Assembly (NCBI RefSeq): GCF_002831565.1 | Contig: NZ_CP025096.1 | Span: 8,490,468 to 8,554,467, forward strand | Length of the DNA: 64,000 nucleotides | Direction of reading: 5' to 3' | Source: Spirosoma pollinicola | GTDB taxonomy: Bacteria > Bacteroidota > Bacteroidia > Cytophagales > Spirosomataceae | Shown here: positions 24,903 to 34,040 of the stretch, one piece after another | How the letters are laid out: each line of letters opens with the position of its first letter | How positions within the stretch are numbered: position 1 is the stretch's first letter | Made by a program: the position numbers and the translations under genes | Notes under the pieces: model-generated | Seen by the model: only the letters and a program-made list of their open reading frames with translations | What the model was told of the DNA's origin: nothing | The model's database searches: none

Positions 24903-25552
24903 TCTAGGCTTTCTTATGAATTATATTTTCGTTTCACAAAATAATATTCCGCTACCCTATTTTTGTCCTAACCGGCATATAAGCCCCTAAATTCCATACT
25001 GGAAAATATAAAAGGCATCAAAAGGAGCTACTCTATAGGTTCGCAAGCCGGAATAATTTGTGTATATACACGAATTGACGCAAAGAGCGCAACTCCAATT
25101 ACCCCAAATTCGAGGGAATTAATATGCCGTCAGAAACGGTATTTAGGGCTAACAAACCATAGGTTTTTAATACGGTTTGAAACCATATTAAAAAGGTAGG
25201 TGGCTAATAAAAATCATAACCTTATGAAAAATCCATTAATCGACTAATCTAGGCAGTAGGGGCGCATTTTGAATGTTTTCAAGCGAACGTCATTAGACAC
25301 ATTGGACACGTATAAAAAAAGGGCAATTTAGAGATCACAGTGATAGAACAGTGATAATTTATCTAATTATCATCATTGATGTTGCGGGGGTTTAGCTTCT
25401 GTCTTAGTCGCACAATGTCCCATGTCAAAAGCATATTTCCAACAAGCCGAATCATCAATAACCGACGGTTCCCCCATTTGCTCACTTTGCCAGTGACTGT
25501 AGTGCGCACTGGCTCGTCCGGCAGTTAAGCGATTAACCAACTTACCAAATGG
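24903..25552. other. AT-rich region without clear genes
   Basis: Low-GC sequence with loose repeats (AATACGGTTTGAAACCATATT is a near-palindrome at about 25170). A minus-strand frame at 25373-25600 overlaps the receiver start and is unsupported. Confidence 0.4.
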
Positions 25553-26029
25553 ATGGAACCTGACAATAATGCGGTGGTCGCTGAACACAATTTCGCGCAA
25601 GCTACCTTACTCGTTGTCGAAGACAACCCGGACATCTGGCTTATTGTCAGTTTGATGCTCAGAAGGCATCTACCCGAAGTGAGTGTAAAGCACGTTGTTA
25701 ATGCTCACCAAGCGCTCGACTATCTGGACCAAAATATTTCTGACCAGGGCTTATTGCCAAAGCTTATCCTGCATAACCTGTACTTACCCTTATTAATTGA
25801 CGGCCTCGATTCATTGGAAGCCATCCGGACTAAGCTCCTGGGGTGTCATTGCCAGCAAATACCCATTCTGGTCATGAGTTCATCGACCGACCCCGAAGAC
25901 ATCCGCCGGGCTTATAGTAGCGGGGCCAGCGGCTTTTATCTCAAGCCATTGACTGCCGCTGAGTGGAGCACTTATTTTGAGCGACTACGCACCTTCTGGT
26001 GGGAAACGATTATGCTCCCTTTGGCGTAA
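25553..26029 (+). CDS. Receiver-domain protein lacking the phosphoacceptor Asp
   Basis: The fold is a stand-alone receiver: TLLVVEDNPDIWLIV supplies the acidic pair, ILVMSSSTDPEDI the Ser/Thr, and GFYLKPLT the Lys. At the phosphorylation site the sequence is LILHNLYLPLLIDGLDS, with Asn in place of Asp. Such pseudo-receivers act without phosphorylation or are decaying. It resembles the intact receiver at 27024 (both end RL-R-FWW/SYWYQT), suggesting duplication. Length 158. Confidence 0.8.
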   Translation: MEPDNNAVVAEHNFAQATLLVVEDNPDIWLIVSLMLRRHLPEVSVKHVVNAHQALDYLDQNISDQGLLPKLILHNLYLPLLIDGLDSLEAIRTKLLGCHCQQIPILVMSSSTDPEDIRRAYSSGASGFYLKPLTAAEWSTYFERLRTFWWETIMLPLA

Positions 26030-26121
26030 AGTAGGCTGTGGAAATAATGTAGCACAATTGTTCTACTCCTGATCCATAGCCATCAGGATGCATTTTTACC
26101 TTGCTTAGAGGCGTACTCCCC

Positions 26122-26688
26122 CTAACTATCCAGTGTAAAGGTAATGGTCATTAGATCCCCATCAATCGAGCGGTCTTTAATCTGCCAGCCCGTATCTTCA
26201 TTGAATAACCGATCTCCCACCATGGGTAAAATAGCGAAGCTCTTGTGATACGCTTGAACACTACGAAAACAGGTAGCGATCACGCCACCCCAGGTCGCGG
26301 CTATCAGCGGATCTTCGTACCAGTTGGGCGTATCTGATTGCTTGCGGGCATGGGTCAATAGCCTTTCAGATAACATGAATTTAATAGACCAGTCTTCAAT
26401 CATCCACTCGGGGGATGTAAAGGGGTCGATAATGGTGTGAACGAGCATACTAATAGGTGTTTTAGGCTGGAAGAAGTATTTCTCTTGACTTTGGCGCCAG
26501 ATTTGGTGCCCTTCGAAACCAGCTCGTTTATAGCGGGCAAGAAGGCGCTTAAATTCAAAGAGTGATACTGGTACCGGGGTAAAAGGTACAGCCGGGGATG
26601 CGGGTTGGGCAAACGGAGCGGTAAATCGGACTGGCTCCAACCGCCGGGGTGTGCTCCTGTCGAAACGCAAAGGCCAGTTCAACTTCAT
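26122..26688 (-). CDS. Hypothetical protein, 188 residues
   Basis: A soluble product with a Pro/Ala-rich N-terminus and a central FEFKRLLARYKRAGFEG. The C-terminal half is rich in aromatic residues (WYEDPLIAATWGGVIA, KSFAILPMVGDRLFN). The open frame is well composed and has an ATG. No domain is recognised. It lies between two receiver genes on the opposite strand. Confidence 0.6.
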   Translation of the reverse strand: MKLNWPLRFDRSTPRRLEPVRFTAPFAQPASPAVPFTPVPVSLFEFKRLLARYKRAGFEGHQIWRQSQEKYFFQPKTPISMLVHTIIDPFTSPEWMIEDWSIKFMLSERLLTHARKQSDTPNWYEDPLIAATWGGVIATCFRSVQAYHKSFAILPMVGDRLFNEDTGWQIKDRSIDGDLMTITFTLDS

Positions 26689-27023
26689 AGTTAATAGTCG
26701 AGCAACTCGACCGCCAAAAGAGGGCTAATCGCCTTAGTGAAAGCAGAGCGATGATGGCCCAACAACACTTACTTTATAAGTAGTGTTTAATAACCAGGCC
26801 GTTGGGATGCTAAGTAGTTGATTTATGTTTGAGCAAGACCATTCCCTTATAGTCACAACCTCGTCTACCTACACGTAGTGAATACCTCCCCAGCTGACTC
26901 ACATAAGCTTAGCTCGACAGCGGCACGATCCAGTCGTCAGACATAAGCAGATAATGGATCCAGCTATGATAAAAAAATAAGTTATAATTGGAGGGTTATT
27001 GCTCAGGTTAACTATTACCACTC
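26689..27023. other. Divergent intergenic region
   Basis: Promoter region between the hypothetical gene and the receiver at 27024. Holds an imperfect hairpin AACACTTACTT...AAGTAGTGTT at about 26762-26788. Confidence 0.45.
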
Positions 27024-27482
27024 ATGATGCCTGGTACCTTCCCCATTTTATTAGTCGATGATGATCCCCACATCGCTGACCTGTTGAGCCGGTCGGCCCG
27101 GGACCATTTCCCCGAAGCGGAATTTATTCATGTAACCAGCTTCGAGGATGCCTCCTGCTATTTAAGTGATCTAACCGGTCGGGGCCCGGTATTAGTGCTA
27201 CTAGATATCAATCTAAATATTGGCCCCAGCGGCCTGGAGTTTCTGCATTTGATTCGAACTCATCCCCAGGGTACGTTATTGCCCGTCATTATTCTGTCCT
27301 CCAGCCAGGAAGACGCCGATAAGAAGGCCGCCTGGTTAGCTGGAGCAACTGCCTTCACCCAGAAACCAGACACCTACAGCGGCTGGAAAGAATACGTCAG
27401 TCAGCTACGAAGCTACTGGTATCAGACGGCTACGGTGCCTAGAGTCTGGTTCGAAAAAGAAAAGTGGACGGAACAGGATTAA
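27024..27482 (+). CDS. Single-domain response regulator
   Basis: A 152-residue stand-alone receiver with all key residues: acidic pair in PILLVDDDPHIADLL, phosphoacceptor in VLLDINLNIGPSGLEFL, Ser in IILSSSQEDADKK and Lys in FTQKPDT. The C-terminal tail continues about 25 residues past the fold (SYWYQTATVPRVWFEKEK). The next genes downstream are the second esterase and sigma pair, and a kinase lies beyond at 29689, a possible partner by proximity only. Confidence 0.85.
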   Translation: MMPGTFPILLVDDDPHIADLLSRSARDHFPEAEFIHVTSFEDASCYLSDLTGRGPVLVLLDINLNIGPSGLEFLHLIRTHPQGTLLPVIILSSSQEDADKKAAWLAGATAFTQKPDTYSGWKEYVSQLRSYWYQTATVPRVWFEKEKWTEQD

Positions 27483-27716
27483 GGGCGGCTAAACCGGTTC
27501 GGTTAGGCCATAAGGACCAGTCTGTTGGCTTATGCAGAGGTAGATTCAGCCCCATTGGCTCCTTGAAAAAAGGCGGTTACTGGACTTGGATCGTTCATCC
27601 GTTGATGGACGCTAATGCACCAGCCAATAAATCAATTCAGATAACTGGCTCGCTCAGTAAATTTTTCGTAACCAGATGTGTCGCCGTCAGTTACACTAAA
27701 AACTAACGGACGAGTC

Positions 27717-28820
27717 ATGTCGAACATTTCCCCAACCGCACGCCTGCTTCAAGGCCTATTCGCTTGCCTGTTTACCCTGACCCTATTGGCCTGTCAGGAT
27801 CACCGCATCCCCCAACCCGGTCAGATTATTCAACCCACCGGACCCAAGCCCGACTGGGGTCCCACTATTGGCCCTCAGATGCAGGCGGTCATCGAAGAGC
27901 TGGGACGGCTTAGCCCCACCCCCCTCAACGAGTTAACGCCCCAACAGGCCCGATTGCAACCATCCTTCAAGGATGCGGTCAACTCACTGCTCGATAAAAA
28001 CCATATTCCCCGGCCGAGCGCCAATGTTACCGTGAGCCAGCAGATGATTCCGGGGGCGGGTGGCACACCCATTCGGATCGTGGTCTATACGCCCAATAAT
28101 GTATCGGGGGTATTACCCCTCATCGTGTACTATCACGGCGGCGGCTGGGTCGTTGCCAGTCCCGAAGTGTATGAGTACTCAACACTGGCATTAGCCGAAG
28201 AGACCGGTGCCGTCGTTGTTTCGGTCGATTATCGACTAGCGCCGGAGAACAAATTTCCAACGGCGCATGAAGATGCCTTTGCGGCCTATACCTGGGTTAA
28301 GCAGCATGCCGCCAGCTTGAATGGCAATCCCGACAAAGTAGCCGTAGCCGGTGAGAGTGCGGGTGGAAATATGGCTATTACGGTCAGCATGATGGCCCGT
28401 GACCAAAACATCAGCTTGCCGGTGCATATCCTGTCGGTATTTCCGGTAGCCAACAATGACCTCAATACGCCCTCTTATAATCAGTATGCGAACGCCAAGC
28501 CATTGAATCGTCCGTTGGTCCAGTACTTCACCAGTAATTATTTTAACTCCCCCGCCGATGGGGATAGCCCCCTGATCTCCCTGGTTGATGTGGCTAACCT
28601 AAACGGACTGCCTCCTACCACCATTATCGGAGCGGAGATTGACCCCCTGCAAAGTGAGGGCATGCAGCTGCGCGATAAGCTTCAGTCAGCGGGGGTCCAG
28701 GTGACTTATCAGCTGTTTACGGGGGCTACCCATGAGTTTTTTGGCATGTACGCCATCGTGCCCCAGGCACAACAGGCCCAGGAGCTAGCCGCTACCCAGC
28801 TGCGCAATGCCTTCAAGTAG
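27717..28820 (+). CDS. Lipoprotein alpha/beta-hydrolase (HSL-type esterase), copy B
   Basis: Start ATG 27717 matches the start of copy A in context. Signal peptide and lipobox LLAC, HGGGW oxyanion motif, GESAGG nucleophile, IGAEIDPL Asp and GATHEFF His are all kept. It differs from copy A mainly in the signal peptide and at scattered conservative positions (for example KPSF/QPSF, GIRP/GVLP), so both are probably active with the same or very close substrate. A sigma-factor gene follows 144 bp downstream, exactly as in copy A. Confidence 0.9.
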   Translation: MSNISPTARLLQGLFACLFTLTLLACQDHRIPQPGQIIQPTGPKPDWGPTIGPQMQAVIEELGRLSPTPLNELTPQQARLQPSFKDAVNSLLDKNHIPRPSANVTVSQQMIPGAGGTPIRIVVYTPNNVSGVLPLIVYYHGGGWVVASPEVYEYSTLALAEETGAVVVSVDYRLAPENKFPTAHEDAFAAYTWVKQHAASLNGNPDKVAVAGESAGGNMAITVSMMARDQNISLPVHILSVFPVANNDLNTPSYNQYANAKPLNRPLVQYFTSNYFNSPADGDSPLISLVDVANLNGLPPTTIIGAEIDPLQSEGMQLRDKLQSAGVQVTYQLFTGATHEFFGMYAIVPQAQQAQELAATQLRNAFK

Positions 28821-28964
28821 GTAAACCATTTTGTGTTCTATCCGCTCCCTTATGGCTATATAGGGAGCGGATTCGTCTGATCCCTCAAGCTAAACGGTAC
28901 GTTTTAGAGGCCAAACCCTTGATGGCCAACTGATTTCGTTCACTACCATTTTTACCCATTCACG

Positions 28965-29555
28965 ATGAGCAGTACCTCCTCTACCGAAGAAGCACTGGTT
29001 GACAACCTACGAACTCACCAGTCAGCCGATTTCTCCCGGCTTTATGCGGCTTATGCGCCCGCTTTGTACGGCGTGCTGCTGCGACTGGTTAAGGATCCAG
29101 CACGGGCCGAAGATTTACTCCAGGATGCCTTTATCAAGATCTGGCTCAACCGCCAGCACTATGATCCCGCCCAGGGTCGATTGTTCACCTGGCTGCTGAC
29201 CATCACCCGGAACGTGGCGCTGGATGAATTACGGACCAAAAAAAAACAGCTCAAAGCGAGCGGGTATGGGTATCATCAATCCGATTCGGTCGTTTTGCCC
29301 ACCCTAATCGAGGGGCCGCTGAAGGGCTCGCTGGTCAGTTCACTGGCGCCTATTTACCGGGCCGTGGTCGAGTTGATGTATTATAAGGGTCTCACCAGTC
29401 AGGAAGCGGCGACCCACCTGAAGCTACCCCTGGGTACGGTCAAGACCCGGGCACGCACGGCCTTACAGCAGCTGAAAGCACAGTTCCGCCAGGACATCCA
29501 GCACTATCAGGTAGGTACGACTTCCAGGTCTATACAGGTATGCATACCTAAATAG
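28965..29555 (+). CDS. ECF RNA polymerase sigma factor, copy B
   Basis: Region 2 (FSRLYAAYAPALYGVLLRL, DLLQDAFIKIWLN, RNVALDELRT) and region 4 (LMYYKGLTSQEAATHLKL, GTVKTRARTALQQLK) are intact. DNA-contacting helices are nearly the same as in copy A, so the two sigma factors may recognise the same promoters; linker and C-terminal tails differ. No anti-sigma factor is adjacent. The kinase at 29689 converges on it, leaving 133 bp between. Confidence 0.9.
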   Translation: MSSTSSTEEALVDNLRTHQSADFSRLYAAYAPALYGVLLRLVKDPARAEDLLQDAFIKIWLNRQHYDPAQGRLFTWLLTITRNVALDELRTKKKQLKASGYGYHQSDSVVLPTLIEGPLKGSLVSSLAPIYRAVVELMYYKGLTSQEAATHLKLPLGTVKTRARTALQQLKAQFRQDIQHYQVGTTSRSIQVCIPK

Positions 29556-29688
29556 TCACTAGCCCGCTAACCGGATTGACTTTTATGGCTTATGTCGGCT
29601 TAGTGCCTGGACCCGTTCCTTCCCAGACGTAACACGCCCGGTAAGTGAGCGAAAGCGGACCTTCGAACCGCCTGTCACCTTTGGTTCG

Positions 29689-32226
29689 CTACAGGGGTAG
29701 ATAAACGCAGAAGGTAGCGCCTTTTCCCGGCTGACTGCTGGCCGTGATAGTACCTCCATGATTGGTGACTACTTTCTGCACCACAGCCAAACCAATGCCC
29801 GTACCAGCAAACTCATTCTTGCCGTGCAGCCGCTGGAACACCTGGAAGATCCGGTCCGCATACTTCTCATCGAAACCAATGCCATTATCGGCCACTTCAA
29901 TACGGTGATACGCCTCGGCATACCGTGGAACCTGAAGTAAAGCGGGCAGCTCATGCCTGAGTACAACACTGGACCGCACACTGATCCGGGGCGTCACCAC
30001 CTGCCCGGCCGTAGCCCGATGGCGAAACTTGACTGCATTCGATAATAGATTTTGAAAGAGTTGACTTAATTGGGAACGGTCCCCCTGCACAGTCGGTAAG
30101 GTATCCACCTGAATCTGTGCGCCACTCTCCTCGATGGCCACCGATAAATCATCGACTACTTGACTAATCACTTCGCTCAGAAGTACTGGCCGGGTCATGA
30201 CCTGACTTGTTGAGATACGGGAGAACGTTAACAGGTCTTTGATCAGCAGGGACATGCGACTGGCAGCACCCTGCATCCGCTCCAGGTAAAGCAGTTCGTC
30301 CCCGGCTGAGCCAACATAGCGAGTCTTGAGCAAATCGCCAAACTGTTGAATTTTACGCAGGGGCTCCTGCAGATCATGGGAGGCAATGTAGGCGAACTGT
30401 TCGAGGTTCTCATTCGAGCGGGTCAGATGCAGGTTGGACTCCTCAAGATGCAGATTGATAGCGATGACCTCTTCGGAGGAGGCCGTCAATTCTTCATTAT
30501 TGGCCGCTAATTCTTCGTTGGTTGCCTCTAACTCTTCGTTGGTCGTCTCTAACTCCTCGGTACGCGCCTGAACCTGCAAGTCCAACTCTTCGGATAAGCG
30601 GCGGTATCGGGCTTCGCTTTCTTCTACCGCCTGGCGGGCCAGTACCTGAGTAGTGACTTCAATGGCCGTGACAACCACGCCGGTGGGCTTGCCCAATTTA
30701 TCCCGCAGTGCCGTGTAGATGTAATGGTAAAAGCCGGTATAGGGCTCGCCTTGGCGAATCAAGTCAATCCGCTCTTCAGGCTGATGAAACGTCTCACCGG
30801 TTGTCAACACGTGATGCAGCCGATCCATCAGGGGTGTATCGATCAGTTCAGGCATGGCTTTCATAAACGGTTGACCTATGATGGATTTATCCCGTCCCAG
30901 CATGGCCAGCATGCCTTCATTAATCGTGTTGATAACCATCTCGGGGCCCACAAAGACCAGGTTGGCCACCGGGGAACTGTAAAGCAGATCGCGGGCGAAG
31001 GCCTCGCTGGCTTCCAGCGCCTGCCGGGTCACTACCTGCGCCGTAACATCCGTTGCCATTTCCATGATGGCATAGACCTGATCATCGGCGTTCCGCAAGG
31101 CTTTAAAATCGTAGTCGAAATAGAAGGTCTGGAGCTGACCCTCAATGACCAGATCCGCCCGCCCCGCTTTGGTCGAGAAGGGCTCTCCGGTGGTGAACAC
31201 CTCATCGATCGTCGTTAGAAAATGCTGGTCCCGGAGTTCGGGCAGCGCATCGGCCAGGGGTACACCCAACACGCCGGCGCCTTTGCCCCACACCTGAATC
31301 ATCCGCTCGTTGGCCACCTCAATGCGCAGCTCCCGGCCCACAAATAAACAGGTAGCGATGGGAGCCTCCTCGATCAGGAAGCGGAAGCGGGCTTCACTTT
31401 CTTCTAGTTGCTGGCGGGCCAGTACCTGTAGGGTGACATCAGTGGCGATCATTAAGACATCAGACGAATGACTATCATTAGGCCGTTGGAGCTGGTAGGT
31501 GAAGTTGACGTATGCCGTTTCCAATCGCCCGTGTCGATTCAGTTGAGCGGGCACTTCCTGAGCTGTTAAGGATTGGCCTGTGGCTATTACTTGGCGCAGT
31601 CGCTCATCAAATCCCTGCCCCTGGACTTCAGGGATCGCGTCAAATAGGGTCTTTCCGATGAGTTGCTGAGGCGAACGGCCTATGATGTCACCATAGTAGG
31701 GGTTGGCTGAGCGAAACCTCAGATCGTCTCCGCTGATGGAGGCAATGCCCACGGGGGCTTCCTCAAACAGGCGTACTAGCTGTTGTTGAGTTTGTTCAAG
31801 CTGCTGTTGGGCCAGTATCTGCGGAGTAATATCCTGAGCCACCCCCGCAAAGCGAATCAACTCGCCCGATTTGGCGAACGTGGCCTGTCCATACGAGCGT
31901 ATCCAGCGCAGGCGACCATCCTGAATAGTATTGACGCGGTAGGTCACGTCATAACGACCATTGGAGCCCAAAGCCGCCAAGCGTTGAAGTTCTTCCCCCA
32001 GCAGAATTATATCATCAGGATGCACACACTCAATAAATTTCTCGTAAGCGATCTGAGTATCCTGCGTGAAGCCATAGAGTGCCCGGCACCGTTCATCCCA
32101 GTTGATCCCACCCGTTACTAAGTCAAATTCCCAGATGCCCAGACCAGCTGCTTCGAGGGCCAAGTCAACGTTGAGTCGCTGAGTAAGATTGGTAGAAAAA
32201 TTAAAGGGCTGCTGATCGCCAGTCAT
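29689..32226 (-). CDS. Multi-PAS sensor histidine kinase
   Basis: A soluble kinase of 845 residues. Four PAS domains occupy about 20-135, 150-270, 275-400 and 405-530. A coiled coil made of repeated 'EELE(T/A)(T/N)N' units follows (about 550-600). The HisKA phosphoacceptor is in YIASHDLQEPLRKIQQF near residue 613, and a HATPase domain has VADNGIGF and GTGIGLAVVQKV. There is no membrane helix and no receiver, so it should sense a cytoplasmic signal and hand phosphate to a separate regulator. PAS 3 (VWGKG, LPELRDQHFLTT) is closely similar to a PAS domain of the kinase at 49637. Confidence 0.93.
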   Translation of the reverse strand: MTGDQQPFNFSTNLTQRLNVDLALEAAGLGIWEFDLVTGGINWDERCRALYGFTQDTQIAYEKFIECVHPDDIILLGEELQRLAALGSNGRYDVTYRVNTIQDGRLRWIRSYGQATFAKSGELIRFAGVAQDITPQILAQQQLEQTQQQLVRLFEEAPVGIASISGDDLRFRSANPYYGDIIGRSPQQLIGKTLFDAIPEVQGQGFDERLRQVIATGQSLTAQEVPAQLNRHGRLETAYVNFTYQLQRPNDSHSSDVLMIATDVTLQVLARQQLEESEARFRFLIEEAPIATCLFVGRELRIEVANERMIQVWGKGAGVLGVPLADALPELRDQHFLTTIDEVFTTGEPFSTKAGRADLVIEGQLQTFYFDYDFKALRNADDQVYAIMEMATDVTAQVVTRQALEASEAFARDLLYSSPVANLVFVGPEMVINTINEGMLAMLGRDKSIIGQPFMKAMPELIDTPLMDRLHHVLTTGETFHQPEERIDLIRQGEPYTGFYHYIYTALRDKLGKPTGVVVTAIEVTTQVLARQAVEESEARYRRLSEELDLQVQARTEELETTNEELEATNEELAANNEELTASSEEVIAINLHLEESNLHLTRSNENLEQFAYIASHDLQEPLRKIQQFGDLLKTRYVGSAGDELLYLERMQGAASRMSLLIKDLLTFSRISTSQVMTRPVLLSEVISQVVDDLSVAIEESGAQIQVDTLPTVQGDRSQLSQLFQNLLSNAVKFRHRATAGQVVTPRISVRSSVVLRHELPALLQVPRYAEAYHRIEVADNGIGFDEKYADRIFQVFQRLHGKNEFAGTGIGLAVVQKVVTNHGGTITASSQPGKGATFCVYLPL

Positions 32227-32334
32227 ATGAGTTGAGTACAGGGTGATGCAATGATTTACGGAATAAACGGCTAGTTGGGATTGAGTGTTTGGCGCATAAT
32301 AAGCCTCATTACCTGAGTAGCCTGGAACTGACAG

Positions 32335-33048
32335 TTAATCGACCATAACTCGATCTAAAAGGCGCTTCACCTGCATGGGGTAAAATGCGCAGTCCTGGGC
32401 CGTTTTAAACCCAAACTGATTAAGTTTCTCTGCGATCTCGGTATAGGTCTTCTTGCCTCTTCGTAGTTCTTTGGCTAGCCCCTCCGCTTTACGGGATTCA
32501 AAGTTGTCAATAGCCCGCTGCCGGTTGGCTGCTGCGCCCTTAGCCTGCGCCTGAGGCGTCATGTTCTCGGGCTTACCCAGAACAGCACCCTGCGCAATCT
32601 TAGCCTGTAGAGCTGCCCTAGTACGACTGCTTATTAATTCCCGTTCGTGCTGTGCCAGCGTCGCAAAGATACCAATGGTCAGGGTGTTGGCGTTTGGCAT
32701 ATCCACACACTGAAAGTTTACGCCCGAATCCCGCAGCGTGAAGATGAACGACGCGTTACGACTCAAACGGTCGAGCTTGGCAATCACTAAAATCGCGTTC
32801 TCTTTCTTAGCCCGGTCGATGGCCGCTGCTAATTCCGCACGTTGGTTGCTCTTGCCTGATTCGACCTCAGTGTACTCAGCCAGTATAACCGCTCGACGGT
32901 CCGACCCTTTCACGTAGCCAGCTACGGCCGCGCGTTGACCTTCAAGCCCTAAGCATGAATCACCCTGCGCCCGGGTGGATACCCGGTAGTACGCTACGTA
33001 TCTAAGTTGGCCAGTGTCGGCCGTCGAGGTAGTTGGTTTCTTCGCCAT
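32335..33048 (-). CDS. Serine recombinase (resolvase/invertase family)
   Basis: The catalytic domain shows the nucleophile Ser in YYRVSTRAQGDS near residue 24, LVIAKLDRLSRNASFIF and FATLAQHERELISSRTRAAL. A C-terminal helical region (KTYTEIAEKLNQFGFKTA) resembles the DNA-binding part. At 237 residues it is a small serine recombinase, the type that resolves cointegrates or inverts DNA. It is the last gene of a tight run of four or five small genes on the same strand (33055-33835), which suggests a mobile element or phage-like module. Confidence 0.9.
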   Translation of the reverse strand: MAKKPTTSTADTGQLRYVAYYRVSTRAQGDSCLGLEGQRAAVAGYVKGSDRRAVILAEYTEVESGKSNQRAELAAAIDRAKKENAILVIAKLDRLSRNASFIFTLRDSGVNFQCVDMPNANTLTIGIFATLAQHERELISSRTRAALQAKIAQGAVLGKPENMTPQAQAKGAAANRQRAIDNFESRKAEGLAKELRRGKKTYTEIAEKLNQFGFKTAQDCAFYPMQVKRLLDRVMVD

Positions 33049-33054
33049 TTGCCG

Positions 33055-33222
33055 TTAATTGAGTAGTTGGTTGAGCCGAAATTTTAACACCGGGTGCTGT
33101 TTAGCGAGCGAGTCGACCAACGCCTTCGCTAAGCCCAGGTGTTGGTTATCAGTGATGATGGCATCCTGTCGAAAAGCTTTAATCAGGTACCAATGCTGTT
33201 TATACCAGTCCCACACCTCCAC
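33055..33222 (-). CDS. Small protein upstream of serine recombinase, 55 residues
   Basis: GTG 33222 opens a frame (VEVWDWYKQHWYLIKAFRQD...) ending 6 bases before the recombinase start. Content is protein-like (AIITDNQHLGLAKALVDSL). The tight spacing suggests co-translation. No family is recognised. Confidence 0.5.
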   Translation of the reverse strand: MEVWDWYKQHWYLIKAFRQDAIITDNQHLGLAKALVDSLAKQHPVLKFRLNQLLN

Positions 33223-33248
33223 TAGCTAATCATTCATTGTTAAGTCAG

Positions 33249-33533
33249 TTAATTTGTTGACCTAAATCGTCTTTTGCGGGCATTGTATAAATCCAGCGTC
33301 TGGTCATCAAGGATAGGGGCGTATTTCAGCTCAAGCGCTAATAACTCTTCCCGGCCGATCGAGTGCGCCAGTATCTCAAACTTAACTTCCCGCTCAACCC
33401 AAAGCGAGCTCTTGTCCAGTTCAGCGGCTTGATTCAGGATTGCCGTAAAGGTCTGCCTGGTGCGCTGTTGATCCTGAATTGTTGTGAGTAGTCCACCGAT
33501 AATCTTGATACAGTCGGCATATGCAAAGTCCAC
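33249..33533 (-). CDS. Hypothetical helical protein, 94 residues
   Basis: Starts at GTG 33533 (VDFAYADCIKIIGGLL). Mostly helical with charged residues (SLWVEREVKFEILAH, EELLALELKYAPIL) and a basic end (ARKRRFRSTN). No family recognised. Third of a short operon leading to the recombinase; the basic tail could contact DNA. Confidence 0.5.
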   Translation of the reverse strand: MDFAYADCIKIIGGLLTTIQDQQRTRQTFTAILNQAAELDKSSLWVEREVKFEILAHSIGREELLALELKYAPILDDQTLDLYNARKRRFRSTN

Positions 33534-33557
33534 ACCGGCTAGTTCTACACTTACCCA

Positions 33558-33605
33558 TTAATCAGCTAATTGCTGGATGAGCTCTTTTTGTGCTTCTGAC
33601 TCCAT
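33558..33605 (-). CDS. Possible 15-residue peptide
   Basis: MESEAQKELIQQLAD follows 2 bases after the previous stop and is in the operon direction. Could be a chance frame or a coupling peptide. Confidence 0.2.
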   Translation of the reverse strand: MESEAQKELIQQLAD

Positions 33606-33607
33606 GT

Positions 33608-33835
33608 CTATGGGGCTTCTATTTTTAGCTCATCAAGCTTTGCCTGTAACTGGTCTAACCGATCTTGCAGGACTGGCACTCTGTTTAGGTTAGTTTGTTG
33701 CTTTTGCCAAGCGCGGTTAAAGGCCTCAGCGGCTTGCTCAACCGACCGGGTCAAGGCGAGTCGTCTGGTCAAAATCGCTGCTGGTTGGGTACGATTAATC
33801 GGCAACGATTGATTTTGATCCATTGCTTTATCCAT
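33608..33835 (-). CDS. Hypothetical coiled-coil protein, 75 residues
   Basis: First gene of the recombinase run. The product starts MDKAMDQNQSLPIN (second ATG 33823 possible). It has a basic middle (AAILTRRLALTRSVEQAAEAF) and a coiled-coil end (VPVLQDRLDQLQAKLDELKI). No family is recognised. Its upstream spacer (33836-34040) should contain the operon promoter. Confidence 0.5.
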   Translation of the reverse strand: MDKAMDQNQSLPINRTQPAAILTRRLALTRSVEQAAEAFNRAWQKQQTNLNRVPVLQDRLDQLQAKLDELKIEAP

Positions 33836-34040
33836 GACGAATGCATGTTTGTTATCTCTTAAATATACCTGTTTTATGGCCTATTCAACAACTCTTGAAC
33901 GATCGTTTATCATGTGTAACAGGTCGCCAGAGCTAGTTATATTGCGGTATCCTCAGAAAGATTAATGACCAAAAGCGCCCAACTTCACTACCCAATAAAG
34001 AATAACCTGAGCGCAGCCCTAGCCACGAGCAGCAACTGAC

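Larger units (their letters stand above)
27625..29745. repeat. Paralogous block B: esterase, ECF sigma, kinase 3' end
   Basis: Homologous along its length to block A at 8515-10622. In this copy the kinase gene at the right edge is complete, so B keeps the ancestral arrangement and A is the degraded one. Confidence 0.85.

Noticed and set aside
25373..25600. 75-residue frame opposite the receiver start
   Set aside because: Overlaps the receiver coding sequence at 25553, which has clear homology. The remaining part is too short to support.
27464..27706. 80-residue frame before esterase copy B
   Set aside because: Overlaps the end of the receiver and the spacer that is homologous to non-coding sequence in block A.
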